Source: Calditrichales bacterium MX18-03 (lineage in GTDB: Bacteria > Bacillota > Clostridia > Lutisporales > Lutisporaceae). From it: a stretch of DNA of 64,000 bases. The DNA lies in the NCBI GenBank assembly GCA_021083345.1, contig JAJGRE010000001.1:1364001-1428000 (forward strand). Reading direction: 5' to 3'. The notes below the pieces were generated by a model. The model saw only the letters and a list, made by a program, of their open reading frames with translations, had not been told where the DNA came from and ran no database searches. The translations under genes were made by a program, and so were the position numbers. Of this stretch, positions 20,968-30,520 are shown piece after piece (within the stretch, counting starts at the first letter, position 1; every line of letters starts with the position of its first letter).

Positions 20968-20986
20968 AGGAGCTTATGAAGCTCCT
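20968..20986. other. short stem-loop before purF
   Basis: AGGAGCTT/AAGCTCCT with a three-base loop, about 40 bases before the purF start and next to the MITE-like element. It has no adjacent T-run on the minus strand; role unknown. Confidence 0.45.
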
Positions 20987-20998
20987 GTATCCTGCTTA

Positions 20999-21155
20999 GG
21001 AACAACTGAATAATAAAACCCGATTCTCAAGCGAGATAGTTTTCGTCAAGACAAGGCGGAGGAAGGCGCAATAGTGGTGCTATTGCAACTGAGGACAACG
21101 CAGTATTGGCGAAAAATAGCCGCTTCAGAATGGGAATTTATTATTCAGTTGTTCC
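20999..21155. mobile_element. 157-bp MITE-like element inside the pur operon
   Basis: Terminal inverted repeats begin GGAACAACTGAATAATAAA and match perfectly for 19 bases at both ends, then continue imperfectly for about 30 more. The centre has GCAATAG/CTATTGC. TTA directly flanks both ends (20996-20998 and 21156-21158), consistent with a 3-bp target duplication. It has no coding capacity. It lies in the purC-purF gap and would fold into a long RNA hairpin in the operon message. Confidence 0.8.
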
Positions 21156-21164
21156 TTAATTCAT

Positions 21165-21872
21165 TTATCTGCTCAGTCTGTCAACCACTTCCATGTAGCT
21201 TTCTTCAACCTTGCCCAGGTCTCTCCTGAACCGATCCTTGTCGAGCTTCTCATGGGTTACGGCATCCCACAGTCTGCAGGTATCCGGAGATATTTCATCC
21301 GCCAGAATGATCTCACCCTCCGGGGTCTTGCCGAATTCCAGCTTGAAATCCACCAGGTCGATGCCTCTCTGCTTCATATAATCAATGAGGATGTCATTGA
21401 CCTTGAAAGCCATTTCCTTTATGACTTCGACTTCGGCTTCAGATGCCAATTCCATCGCTTTAATATGGTAATCGTTAATCATGGGATCACCCAGTGCATC
21501 ATCCTTGTAGCAGAATTCCAAAACAGTCGTTTTAAGCTTCAGGCCTTCCTCCAGACCCAACCGCTTTGAAAGGGAACCGGCCGCATAGTTTCTGACCAGC
21601 ACTTCCAAGGGCACGATGCGGACTCTCTTCACAAGCATTTCCCTGTCGCTTTTTTTCTCCACAAAATGTGTCCGGATGCCGCCTGCTTCCAGAACCTCAA
21701 AAAGCTTTGTTGAAATCTGGTTGTTCATAACCCCTTTGTTTACGATGGTGCCCTTCTTGAGTCCGTTGAATGCCGTTGCATCATCTTTGTAATCCACTAT
21801 GTAAAGCGTGGGGTCATCTGTCTTATAAACCTTCTTTGCCTTGCCTTCGTACAACATTTCCAGCTTTTCCAT
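21165..21872 (-). CDS. purC: SAICAR synthetase PurC
   Basis: Joins aspartate to CAIR using [14 protein letters not shown] at the N-terminus, VRNYAAGSL near residue 95, and LVDFKLEFG plus [14 protein letters not shown] near 200 are the family's ATP and substrate regions. Length 235 aa is normal. It starts one base after the purE stop. The downstream gap to purF carries the MITE-like element. Confidence 0.97.
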   Translation of the reverse strand: MEKLEMLYEGKAKKVYKTDDPTLYIVDYKDDATAFNGLKKGTIVNKGVMNNQISTKLFEVLEAGGIRTHFVEKKSDREMLVKRVRIVPLEVLVRNYAAGSLSKRLGLEEGLKLKTTVLEFCYKDDALGDPMINDYHIKAMELASEAEVEVIKEMAFKVNDILIDYMKQRGIDLVDFKLEFGKTPEGEIILADEISPDTCRLWDAVTHEKLDKDRFRRDLGKVEESYMEVVDRLSR

Positions 21873-21873
21873 T

Positions 21874-22377
21874 CTAAAATACCTCCTCTTTTATCTTCTG
21901 GTCCTTCCGGATCACATCCTGTTTCATTTTTTCCTTATGCTGCTTCAGCTTTTCACCCAGGAATTCATATTTGATGGCAAGCATCTGCACTGCCAAAAGT
22001 CCTGCATTCTCAGCCCCGTCAACGGCTACCGTCGCAACCGGTATGCCGGAGGGCATCTGTACGATGGACAGGAGCGAATCCAATCCGTCCAGCGTTGAGG
22101 ATTTGATGGGTATTCCGATAACCGGCAAAGTCGTAAATGCTGCCAAGACACCCGGCAAATGGGCTGCCTTTCCTGCTGCTGCGATTATAACCTCGAAACC
22201 GTTGTCCTGTGCATTTCTGGCATATTCTGTCGCTCTTTCAGGCGTCCTGTGGGCTGACATGACGTTGATTTCAAATTCTACCTCGAAAGCTTTGAGAATC
22301 TCTACCGCTTTCCTGACCACCGGAAGATCGGAATCACTGCCCATTATGACGGCAACCTTAGGCTTTTTGATTGACAC
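21874..22377 (-). CDS. purE: N5-CAIR mutase PurE
   Basis: AIR carboxylase catalytic subunit, class I type: [11 protein letters not shown] and [14 protein letters not shown] at the N-terminus, [10 protein letters not shown] in the middle. 167 aa. No purK is seen in the window, so the N5-CAIR synthetase must be elsewhere or the enzyme uses CO2 directly. The C-terminus has an extra Lys-rich tail of about 15 residues. It precedes purC by one base. Confidence 0.94.
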   Translation of the reverse strand: MSIKKPKVAVIMGSDSDLPVVRKAVEILKAFEVEFEINVMSAHRTPERATEYARNAQDNGFEVIIAAAGKAAHLPGVLAAFTTLPVIGIPIKSSTLDGLDSLLSIVQMPSGIPVATVAVDGAENAGLLAVQMLAIKYEFLGEKLKQHKEKMKQDVIRKDQKIKEEVF

Positions 22378-22452
22378 GCTTATCTCTCCTTTTCATCAAA
22401 ACACTTGCTCATATTTAAATTTTACTATAGACCAGTATGAATGAACAGTTCC

Positions 22453-22779
22453 TTACAAATCAGATAGCATTTCAAAAGCAAACCGTGCATTGGGGTAGGT
22501 AATTGATCCGCCTGCAATCACGCCTATCTTTATTGTCTCAATGATCTCGTCATATGTGGCGCCTTCTTTAACACTGCCGTCAATATGGTATTGTATACAT
22601 TCGTTGCAGCGGGTCACTATTGAAATTGCCAATCCCATTAACTCTTTTTGTTTTTTGCTTATGGACCCTTCCGAATACACTTTGTCATCCAGTTCGCCAA
22701 AGCTTTTAAAGAAAGAATCTGCTTCGACCATTTTCTGATTATAAAATGTGCGGTATTGTCTCATTTGTTCAGCTTTCAA
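22453..22779 (-). CDS. AhpD/carboxymuconolactone decarboxylase-like protein
   Basis: A 108-aa CMD-family protein: KELMGLAISIVTRCNECIQYHIDGSVKEGAT contains the CxxC and downstream His that form the redox site of AhpD-like proteins. Such small trimeric or hexameric proteins act as peroxide-linked thiol reductases or have unknown substrates. It sits inside the purine operon, 15 bases after purL and 75 before purE, an unusual position. One guess is protection of oxygen-labile enzymes such as PurF; the sequence does not prove it. Confidence 0.88.
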   Translation of the reverse strand: MKAEQMRQYRTFYNQKMVEADSFFKSFGELDDKVYSEGSISKKQKELMGLAISIVTRCNECIQYHIDGSVKEGATYDEIIETIKIGVIAGGSITYPNARFAFEMLSDL

Positions 22780-22794
22780 TTCATAAATCCTCTC

Positions 22795-25700
22795 TTATCT
22801 GAAATAATCGACGCCTGCCTCAAACAGCTTCTGGTACTTTTCACCCGGCACGTTTTTGTGCACACTCGCACCGGCGCGCTCGGAGTGCCCCATTTTTCCC
22901 AAGACCCTGCCATCGGGGCTTGTGATCCCTTCTATTGCATCAATTGAGCCGTTGGGGTTGAATGCAATATCATAAGTGGGGTTCCCACTTGGATCGACAT
23001 ACTGTGTTGCAACCTGTCCGTTTCTGAAAAGCTGGGCTGCCACTTCCGGATTTGCCGCAAACCGGCCTTCACCATGAGAAACGGCAATGCTGTGTATATC
23101 ACCTGCATTGACTTTGCTGAACCAGGGTGACAGGGTTGAGGAAATTCGCGTCTGCACCAGGCAGGATACATGCCGTCCTATCTTATTGTAAGTCAGTGTC
23201 GGGCAATTCTCATCAATGTCCCGGATCTCGCCATACGGCAGCAATCCCAATTTGATGAGCGCCTGGAAGCCGTTGCAGATGCCCAGCATCAGCCCGTCCC
23301 GTTGCTTCAATAGCTCCATGACCGCTTCCTTGACCCAGGGATTCCTGAAAGCTGTGGCAATGAACTTGCCTGAGCCCTCCGGCTCATCGCCGGCGCTGAA
23401 GCCGCCGGGCAATGCTACGATCTGCGCATGACCGATGCCTTTTGCCAGTGCAGTCATTGAAGCCTCTATGTCGCTTCCGTTCAGATTCCGGATAACCAGT
23501 ATTTCCGCTTCGCCGCCTGCCCTCTCAAAAGCTCTGGCAGTATCGTATTCGCAATTGGTACCAGGGAATACAGGGATGAGTATCCTGGGCTTTGCCAGCC
23601 TGACTGCAGGTCTTGAGCCGCTGCGGCTTGTGAAATCTTCTGAACGGGGTATCCCGCCGATTTCTTCTGTTTTTGTGGGAAATACCTTCTCCAGTGGTTT
23701 TCTCCATGCGCTTAATGCTTCTGCGAGCCCGATTTCCGTTTCACCTACCGTAATGACCGGCTTTTCCTGTGTAAAACCCAGTGTCCTGCAGTCGATGCCT
23801 GTCAGGTGTTCTTTTTCGTCGAAATCCTTTTCCACTTCAAGCAGAACCGACCCATATTCAGCAGCAAACAACCCCTGCAAGTCCATGTCCGCTTCAAATG
23901 CAAAGCCGATGCGGTTTCCAAAGCACATTTTGCTGATTGCTGCCGCCACACCACCATATTTGACCGTGCCTGCAGATAGGACCATCTGCTTGCGAACCAA
24001 CTGATGTACGCCGGCCAGATTGCTTTCCAGCTGTTCAAAGTCCGGTAGCTCCCGGCTATCCCGTTTCAAAGGCAGCAGGATCACCTTACTTCCTGTTTTC
24101 TTGAACTCCTGGGAGACGATTTTGTCCGCTTCAGCCACATTGACGGCAAAAGCCACTAGTGTGGGGGGAACGTTTATATCCTTAAAGGTGCCAGACATGC
24201 TGTCCTTCCCGCCGATGGCAGGTATTGAAAGCTTCATCTGTGCATAATAGGCACCTAGCAAAGCACTGAAAGGCTTGCCCCACTTGACGGGGTCTTTTCC
24301 CAGCTTTTCAAAATACTCCTGAAGGGTCAGTCTTGTCTTTTTATAATCACCGCCCAATGCAGCGATTTTTGTCACTGCCTCCACAACCGCATACAGGGCA
24401 CCGTGGAAAGGGCTCCATTTGCCTATCCTGGGATTGTAGCCGAAGGTCATCAGTGTTGCCGTATTGGTCTCTGCGTGCATGACAGGCAGCTTCATGGCCA
24501 GTCCCTCTGCCGGGCTTTCCTGATATTTGCCGCCGAAGGGCATCAAGACGCTGCCGCTTCCGATGGTGCTGTCGAACCGCTCCACCAGGCCTTTCTGGCT
24601 GCATACGTTGAGATCCTGAAGGTTGGCCAGCCACGCTTCCTTTATATCCGACGCATTGCTGCCGATACCTTCCGGGAGTTTCTGCAGCGCGCTTTCGCCT
24701 GTGGGGGCGGCAACCACAACTTCTGTTTTCTGCTGAATCCCGTTGGTATTCAGAAACTCCCTGGATATATCGACGATGGCGTTTTCACGCCAGTACATTC
24801 TGAGCCTGCTACTTGCCGTAACAGCTGCCACCGCGACCGATTCCAGGTTTTCTTCACCGGCCAGTGCCATGAATCGTCCGGCATCCGCCGGTGCCACAAC
24901 AACTGCCATACGCTCCTGGGATTCGGATATGGCCAGCTCTGTTCCATCCAGCCCTTCGTATTTTTTGGGAACCCTATTCAGCTGGATATCCAGACCATCT
25001 GCCAGTTCGCCTATAGCAACCGATACACCGCCAGCGCCAAAGTCATTGCATTTTTTGATCATCCGGCTGACTTCAGGATTCCTGAAAAGCCGCTGGATTT
25101 TCCTTTCCGTGGGCGCATTGCCCTTCTGTACCTCCGCACCGCATACAAGTAGGGATTCCTCCGTATGCTCCTTTGAAGAGCCGGTGGCACCGCCGCAGCC
25201 ATCGCGGCCTGTTCTGCCGCCCAAGAGGATGATCACATCTCCTGCTTCAGGGGATTTCCTGGTCACATTGGCTTTTGGAGCCGCTCCGATAACGGCGCCG
25301 ATCTCCATTCTTTTGGCAACAAAGTTTTCATCATATATTTCGGTGACCTGGCCTGTAGCCAAACCGATCTGGTTTCCATAGGAACTGTAACCGGCTGCCG
25401 CACCGGTAGTGATCTTCCGCTGCGGAAGCTTTCCGGCAAGCGTATCCTCCACCTTGGCTCTGGGGTCGGCACTGCCGGTTACCCGCATAGCACCGTATAC
25501 GTAGGACCGTCCGGACAGCGGATCGCGGATAGCACCGCCCAGGCAAGTTGCCGCGCCTCCGAAGGGTTCAATCTCAGTAGGGTGGTTGTGGGTCTCGTTC
25601 TTGAACATCACCAGCCATTCTTCCTTCTGGCCGTTGATATCTGTTTCAACAACGATGCTGCAAGCGTTGACCTCTTCCGAAAGCTCCAGGTCTGCGAGCT

Positions 25701-26571
25701 CGCCTCTCTTATGAAGCTCCTTCATGGCAATGACGGCTATATCCATGAGGCACTGGTCTTTCATCCTTTCGCCGTAAACATATGCACGTGAGGCCTTATA
25801 CATGCCGTACGCTTCCTGTACCGCTTCATTGAAAGGGTGGGCTTCGATGCCGGCCTTCTCGATTTTTGTCAGGAAAGTGGTATGCCTGCAGTGATCGGAC
25901 CAATAGGTATCTATGACTCTTAACTCTGCTACCGTTGGATTCCTTTTTTCCTTTTCCCTGAAATAGTCCTGGCAGAAAGCTAAGTCTTCCAGGCTCATGG
26001 CAAAGCCCATCTCATCCATGAAGCCCCGGAGACCGGCGTTCTCCAACGTGATAAAGCCTTTGACTTCGGGTACGTCAGGGGGCATCACCGCAGGCTCTTC
26101 AAGGGTCTCCGGCTTCCGGCTCCGAGCTTCTCTGGATTCAAGGGGGTTTATACAGTAGCTTTTGATATTTGCAAATTCTTCATCGGAGATAACGCCGTTC
26201 AGTATGATGACCTTGGCACTTTTCACCACAGGGCGTTCTTTTTGCGTGAGGATCTGAATGCATTGTGCTGCCGAATCCGCCCGCTGGTCAAACTGACCGG
26301 GCAGGTATTCAATAGCAAATGCGCGTGTCTCTTTATCTAAAGGCAGGATTTCATCATAGACGATGTCCACTGTGGGTTCTGAAAAGATGGTACTTCGTGA
26401 TGCCAGGTATTCTTCTTCAGAAATGCCCGACACATCATACCGGTTTACGATTCTCAAGTCTTTAAGACCTTGGATTCCCAGATTCTCTCTGATATCGTCG
26501 CAGAGATCCCGTGCCGAAACGGCAAATGCCTGCTTTTTTTCGACAAATATTCTTCTTACGCCATTATCCAT
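22795..26571 (-). CDS. purL: FGAM synthase, single-chain PurL
   Basis: Converts FGAR to FGAM with glutamine and ATP. This is the large fused form: an N-terminal PurS-like region, two PurM-type repeats (SDHCRHTTFLTKIE, FKNETHNHPTEIEPFGGAATCLGG) and a C-terminal class I glutaminase (PVFPGTNCEYDTARAF, LPGGFSAGDEPEGSGKF, catalytic Cys in GICNGFQAL). About 1258 aa, typical of clostridial PurL. ATG at 26571 is used; a TTG at 26574 precedes it. First gene of the operon, divergent from a LysR regulator. Confidence 0.96.
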   Translation of the reverse strand: MDNGVRRIFVEKKQAFAVSARDLCDDIRENLGIQGLKDLRIVNRYDVSGISEEEYLASRSTIFSEPTVDIVYDEILPLDKETRAFAIEYLPGQFDQRADSAAQCIQILTQKERPVVKSAKVIILNGVISDEEFANIKSYCINPLESREARSRKPETLEEPAVMPPDVPEVKGFITLENAGLRGFMDEMGFAMSLEDLAFCQDYFREKEKRNPTVAELRVIDTYWSDHCRHTTFLTKIEKAGIEAHPFNEAVQEAYGMYKASRAYVYGERMKDQCLMDIAVIAMKELHKRGELADLELSEEVNACSIVVETDINGQKEEWLVMFKNETHNHPTEIEPFGGAATCLGGAIRDPLSGRSYVYGAMRVTGSADPRAKVEDTLAGKLPQRKITTGAAAGYSSYGNQIGLATGQVTEIYDENFVAKRMEIGAVIGAAPKANVTRKSPEAGDVIILLGGRTGRDGCGGATGSSKEHTEESLLVCGAEVQKGNAPTERKIQRLFRNPEVSRMIKKCNDFGAGGVSVAIGELADGLDIQLNRVPKKYEGLDGTELAISESQERMAVVVAPADAGRFMALAGEENLESVAVAAVTASSRLRMYWRENAIVDISREFLNTNGIQQKTEVVVAAPTGESALQKLPEGIGSNASDIKEAWLANLQDLNVCSQKGLVERFDSTIGSGSVLMPFGGKYQESPAEGLAMKLPVMHAETNTATLMTFGYNPRIGKWSPFHGALYAVVEAVTKIAALGGDYKKTRLTLQEYFEKLGKDPVKWGKPFSALLGAYYAQMKLSIPAIGGKDSMSGTFKDINVPPTLVAFAVNVAEADKIVSQEFKKTGSKVILLPLKRDSRELPDFEQLESNLAGVHQLVRKQMVLSAGTVKYGGVAAAISKMCFGNRIGFAFEADMDLQGLFAAEYGSVLLEVEKDFDEKEHLTGIDCRTLGFTQEKPVITVGETEIGLAEALSAWRKPLEKVFPTKTEEIGGIPRSEDFTSRSGSRPAVRLAKPRILIPVFPGTNCEYDTARAFERAGGEAEILVIRNLNGSDIEASMTALAKGIGHAQIVALPGGFSAGDEPEGSGKFIATAFRNPWVKEAVMELLKQRDGLMLGICNGFQALIKLGLLPYGEIRDIDENCPTLTYNKIGRHVSCLVQTRISSTLSPWFSKVNAGDIHSIAVSHGEGRFAANPEVAAQLFRNGQVATQYVDPSGNPTYDIAFNPNGSIDAIEGITSPDGRVLGKMGHSERAGASVHKNVPGEKYQKLFEAGVDYFR

Positions 26572-26672
26572 CAAAATTCCACCTCATTCTCTCTTTACAT
26601 TTTAATTCTAGCATAGTAAAATTAATAAAAAAAATTAATATTATTAATGATATTAATAAGGAGAACTTATAG
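26572..26672. promoter_or_regulatory. purL/LysR divergent control region
   Basis: An AT-rich gap with the near-palindromic ATTAATATTATTAAT and ATTAAT repeats (about 26623-26659), suitable for LysR T-N11-A sites. On the minus strand an extended -10 (TGC then TAGAAT, 26605-26613) may start purL. No purine riboswitch is seen. Confidence 0.5.
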
Positions 26673-27566
26673 ATGGATATCAATTTTGAGCTGTATAAGG
26701 TATTCTATTTTGTCTCAAAAAATCTGAATTTTTCAGAGGCCTCGGAGCACCTGTACATCACACAGTCAGCCGTCAGCCAGTCTGTCAAGCTGCTTGAGGA
26801 AAAGCTCAACTGCCAGCTTTTTTTCAGGAATACAAAAAAGGTCAAACTGACGCGGGAAGGCGAAATTCTTTTCAAGCATATCGAACAAGCCTTCAACTTC
26901 ATCAAGTCCGGTGAACGCATCATCGAGGAAATGCACTCCCTGGAGCAGGGAGAAATCCGCATCGGTGCAAGCGATACCATATGCAAGTATTATCTGATGC
27001 CTTACATCAAAAAATTCAATGAGACCTACCCGAATATCAAAATACACCTGACCAACAGGACTTCGCCAAAGTGCATCGAGCTGCTCCGGAACGGAAGCGT
27101 TGATCTCAGCGTCATCAACATTCCTGAAAAGTGCAACTTCAATCATATTACAGTCCGCCGTACCAAAGCCATCCGTGATGTTTTCATCGCAAACGACCGT
27201 TTTGCCGAGCTTCGGAACCGCCGGGTTCCGCTGAAGGAACTGGAAAAGCATCCACTTCTGGTGCTGGAACGGCATACCACAACCCGGGCCTTTTTTGATA
27301 TGCTGCTGGAAAAAAACGGTGTGTCCATCAGACCGGAAATTGAGCTGGGCAGTGTGGATATCCTGATAGAAATGGCACGGATCGGGCTGGGCATTGCCTT
27401 TGTGCCGGACGAATGCATCCGGGAGGCGCTTTCGCAGAACGAAGTCTTTGTCCTGGATATAAAAGAAGAAATCCCCGAGCGGTCTCTGGGATTCCTGACG
27501 CATTCAAATATTCCGCTGCCCATCGCAGCTTCCAAGTTCGTAGAGTTGCTGATAAACGATAAATAA
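26673..27566 (+). CDS. LysR-family transcriptional regulator
   Basis: A 297-aa LTTR: N-terminal winged HTH (FSEASEHLYITQSAVSQSVKLLEEKL) and a LysR substrate-binding domain from about residue 90 (GEIRIGASDTICKYYLMPYIKKF). Effector unknown. It is divergent from purL, so it may control the purine operon, itself, or both; LysR control of pur genes is not the textbook PurR scheme of Bacillus and is only suggested by position. Ribosome site AAGGAG precedes ATG. Confidence 0.93.
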   Translation: MDINFELYKVFYFVSKNLNFSEASEHLYITQSAVSQSVKLLEEKLNCQLFFRNTKKVKLTREGEILFKHIEQAFNFIKSGERIIEEMHSLEQGEIRIGASDTICKYYLMPYIKKFNETYPNIKIHLTNRTSPKCIELLRNGSVDLSVINIPEKCNFNHITVRRTKAIRDVFIANDRFAELRNRRVPLKELEKHPLLVLERHTTTRAFFDMLLEKNGVSIRPEIELGSVDILIEMARIGLGIAFVPDECIREALSQNEVFVLDIKEEIPERSLGFLTHSNIPLPIAASKFVELLINDK

Positions 27567-27587
27567 TAATTTTCCTGGCAGATCTTT

Positions 27588-28304
27588 TTATTCCTCCAAG
27601 ACTACATATATCCGCTTGTTGATCTTTCCCTTGCTCTTATACTCCGGGATGCGGAGCTTGCCTACTTCACCGGTATCGGCGACATGGGTACCGCCGTCGG
27701 CTTGCAGATCCAAGCCCTCTATTTCTACGGTCCGGATGTGGGTAATGCCTTCCGGCAGCAGGTTGATCTTTGTCCGGATCAGATCCGGAATCTGAAAGGC
27801 TTCCTCCCTGGGCAGTATTTCCACCCGGACTTGCCGTCCTGCTTCCACTTCCGCGTTGATTTTCCTTTCAATCTCTCTGACCAGCTCCCCGTCCAGGTTC
27901 TCAAATTCAAAGTCCATCCGGCCTTGGAGGGGATCCATATTGCCTCCGGTCACTTGCGCCTTATAGTCCCGCCAGACTACACCGCATAGGATATGCATGG
28001 CGGTATGGGTTCGCATCAGCTTGTACCGGTTTTCCCAGTTTATCTGTCCGTTCACCTGTGCACCCAAGGTTGGCAGTTCTCCGTCGATGCAGTGCAGAAC
28101 CTGGCCGTTTTTCCACTTCGCTCTGACAACCGTGTAGCTTTTTTCAGCCTGAATCAGCGTGCCGGTATCATGGGGCTGTCCTCCCCCGCCGGGAAAAAAG
28201 GCTGTCCTGTCAAGAAAAATGCCGTTTTCCTCAGCATCAATGCCGGTGATCACACCCTCAAAGGCTTTCAGGTAGCTATCCTTCTGGAATAAAAGTTCTT
28301 CCAT
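27588..28304 (-). CDS. alanyl-tRNA editing protein AlaX
   Basis: A free-standing editing domain that removes Ser or Gly from mischarged tRNA-Ala. The fold matches the AlaRS editing region: FFPGGGGQPHDTG near residue 40, the zinc motif HTAMH (HxxxH) and GGTHV with the second His. Where many AlaRS editing sites have Cys (CGGTHV), this protein has Asp (ADGGTHV), so its zinc site would be three His-like ligands plus Asp or lack one ligand. Length 238 aa fits AlaX-M. It is convergent with the LysR gene. Confidence 0.9.
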   Translation of the reverse strand: MEELLFQKDSYLKAFEGVITGIDAEENGIFLDRTAFFPGGGGQPHDTGTLIQAEKSYTVVRAKWKNGQVLHCIDGELPTLGAQVNGQINWENRYKLMRTHTAMHILCGVVWRDYKAQVTGGNMDPLQGRMDFEFENLDGELVREIERKINAEVEAGRQVRVEILPREEAFQIPDLIRTKINLLPEGITHIRTVEIEGLDLQADGGTHVADTGEVGKLRIPEYKSKGKINKRIYVVLEE

Positions 28305-28346
28305 TTGTCTTCCGTCCCTCCTAATATTATTTTGCTTCGTAACGTT

Positions 28347-29441
28347 TTATCTGAATTTATACCGGTACAGCTCACCGATTTCGCCTTTCAGAAGAAAAGG
28401 CACCTTCCTCAATGCTTCGATGGAACCTGCGCCAAGCAGCAGCATCCGGCACCTGCACGCATCAATCAGTCTACCCAGCCAGTTTTCAGCCTCATCGTAG
28501 CCCTGCTCCAGCAGAACACGGAGAAGGATGCCGCTGATGCCTGTCATACGGGCACCGGCACAAAGCGCTTTGACGATGTCTTCCGATTTGCCCATACCGC
28601 CGCTGCAGATGATAAAAAGCGCTTCGCTGATATTGACACACTCAAGCAGGCTTAAGGCAGTCGGGATCCCCCAGTCCTCAAGAAAATGATCCGGCACCAG
28701 GCTCCGTCTGTTTTCGATAGCCGCAAAATTGGTACCGCCCCTGCCGCCAATGTCAATAAAGTTCACCCCAGACTCAAACAGCCGTTTTGCCGTCTCATAG
28801 GATATGCCGAAGCCTACTTCCTTGACGATCACAGGGACTGATGCCGCTTCTACCGCATGCCGGATGTTCTCTGCAATCCCCCTGAATTTTCTGTCTCCTT
28901 CAGGCATGCACAGCTCCTGTGCAGTATTGAGATGCAGCTGAACGGCATCCGCCCGGAGCATTTCAACTGCTTTTTCAATATGTTCAACCGGAGAGTTGGC
29001 ACCCAGGTTTGCAATCACGATCCCGCTTTCATTGATCTGCCGTACCACGCTGAAAGAAGCTTCCTGGGACGGGTCCTGAAGTGCGATAGTCTGGGACCCT
29101 ACGGCAATCGGCAGGCTGAAGGACTTGGCCAGCATCGCCAGCTGCCTGTTGATTTCATGGGCATAGGCCGTCCCGCCCGTCATGGCGTTGATCAGCAGCG
29201 GAAACCCTGCCTGCTTGCCCAGAAAGCCGCAGCTTGTATCTATTTCATCCAGGTCTGTTTCAGGCAATGCGTTGTTTTCAAGGATAATATCCGAAAAACC
29301 GTTGCCGCCTTGTTCCCGGTGTTCCATAAAGTGCTTCAGGTGGGCATCCTTGCGCTCTGCCCTCTGCTGTGTTTTATCTCGGCTCAAGTCATCACGACCT
29401 CCCAAATTTTCATTCGCACTGCTACTTCTATTATATTCCAT
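28347..29441 (-). CDS. fni: type 2 isopentenyl-diphosphate isomerase
   Basis: FMN- and NADPH-dependent interconversion of IPP and DMAPP for isoprenoids. N-terminal RAERKDAHLKHF matches the substrate-binding start of the family, MTGGTAYAHEINRQLA and VGSQTIAL follow, then VIVKEVGFGIS and GGRGGTNFAAIE in the TIM barrel, and SGGMGKSEDIVKAL binds FMN phosphate. 364 aa. No other isoprenoid gene is nearby. The 42-base gap to alaX suggests they are co-transcribed. Confidence 0.93.
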   Translation of the reverse strand: MEYNRSSSANENLGGRDDLSRDKTQQRAERKDAHLKHFMEHREQGGNGFSDIILENNALPETDLDEIDTSCGFLGKQAGFPLLINAMTGGTAYAHEINRQLAMLAKSFSLPIAVGSQTIALQDPSQEASFSVVRQINESGIVIANLGANSPVEHIEKAVEMLRADAVQLHLNTAQELCMPEGDRKFRGIAENIRHAVEAASVPVIVKEVGFGISYETAKRLFESGVNFIDIGGRGGTNFAAIENRRSLVPDHFLEDWGIPTALSLLECVNISEALFIICSGGMGKSEDIVKALCAGARMTGISGILLRVLLEQGYDEAENWLGRLIDACRCRMLLLGAGSIEALRKVPFLLKGEIGELYRYKFR

Positions 29442-29470
29442 TTACTTCACTTTACAAGCGGTTTATCTGC

Positions 29471-30346
29471 TCATACGGCACGCTTCTCCTGATGCCATTC
29501 GCCCGGCAGCGGCAGCTCGATTATAAACTCGCTTCCCTTTCCGGTCTCACTGACAATGGATATGCTGCCGCCATGCAATTCCACCATGGACTTTACAACA
29601 CACAGTCCTATGCCGCTGCCGACTCCATGAGGCATCTCCTGATCAGAAAGCTGCACATACCGTTCAAAGACCCGCTGCTGCTCAGCAGAAGGAATACCGA
29701 TGCCGGTATCGCGTACCGTTATGACAGCCCAGCCAGGCTTGAGGAGGACCCCCACCGTTACACTACCCCCAGCTTTTGTATACTTAACCGCATTTGTCAG
29801 CAGATTGAACATGACAGCCTCGATTTTGCTGCGGTCACAGGCCAGCTTGATTTCCTTGTGCGTCGAGCAAAAGTAGAGCGCAAGGCCGCGGCTCTCGGCG
29901 TAATCCTGCAATGCTGCCGCCGTACATTCAACTACTTCAACAATATTATGCGCACATAAATGCAAATGATGAGAGCCCGATGCCTGTTTAGCCTCTTCCA
30001 GCAACCAGCTGACCAGTCTGGATAGCCGGTCGCCGTTGTTCCTGATGATCTCTAAGTGCCGCTTGATTTTCTCCCGGTCCGGCACGCTGTTGCTCTGCAG
30101 GTGAAGCTCAAGCAGCTGCTGTGAGCCCATCATGACATTGAGCAGCGTCCGGATGTCGTGAGACAGGTCCATGATGGATTCCAGCCTGAGCTTTTCTTCT
30201 TCCAGCCGTACCTCGTACTTCTGCTGCAGTCCCTGGCGCTGCTTCCTGCTCTTCAGAGACATAAGCAGGCAGATACTTGTGGCACACACCAGCAGCACCG
30301 CTTCCGCATAACTGGCAGCCTGCCAGAATTCGGCATTTCCTGTCAT
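29471..30346 (-). CDS. orphan membrane sensor histidine kinase
   Basis: A 291-aa kinase with one N-terminal membrane helix (about 13-31) and almost no extracellular part. A coiled stretch leads to the H-box LSHDIRTLLN (His63), where the usual Pro is Leu. The HATPase domain is complete: FNLLTNAVKYT (N box), DTGIGIP (G1) and GSGIGL (G2). No response regulator is adjacent, so its partner is unknown; with so little sensor it may sense the membrane or a partner protein. GGAGG-rich leader precedes the ATG. Confidence 0.88.
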   Translation of the reverse strand: MTGNAEFWQAASYAEAVLLVCATSICLLMSLKSRKQRQGLQQKYEVRLEEEKLRLESIMDLSHDIRTLLNVMMGSQQLLELHLQSNSVPDREKIKRHLEIIRNNGDRLSRLVSWLLEEAKQASGSHHLHLCAHNIVEVVECTAAALQDYAESRGLALYFCSTHKEIKLACDRSKIEAVMFNLLTNAVKYTKAGGSVTVGVLLKPGWAVITVRDTGIGIPSAEQQRVFERYVQLSDQEMPHGVGSGIGLCVVKSMVELHGGSISIVSETGKGSEFIIELPLPGEWHQEKRAV

Positions 30347-30520
30347 CCTTCTTCCTCCTTCTCCCCCTCAATATTTCATTGACACTATATTCTATTTTCC
30401 GAGGAAGAAATTATGACAAATTATTTGAGACCTTGCCCCTTTTGTGCTTATATTTTGTACGCATTGCTGTCCGGATGCATATACTGATATGGGAAATTCC
30501 AGTATGGGAGGTGAAAGCCT

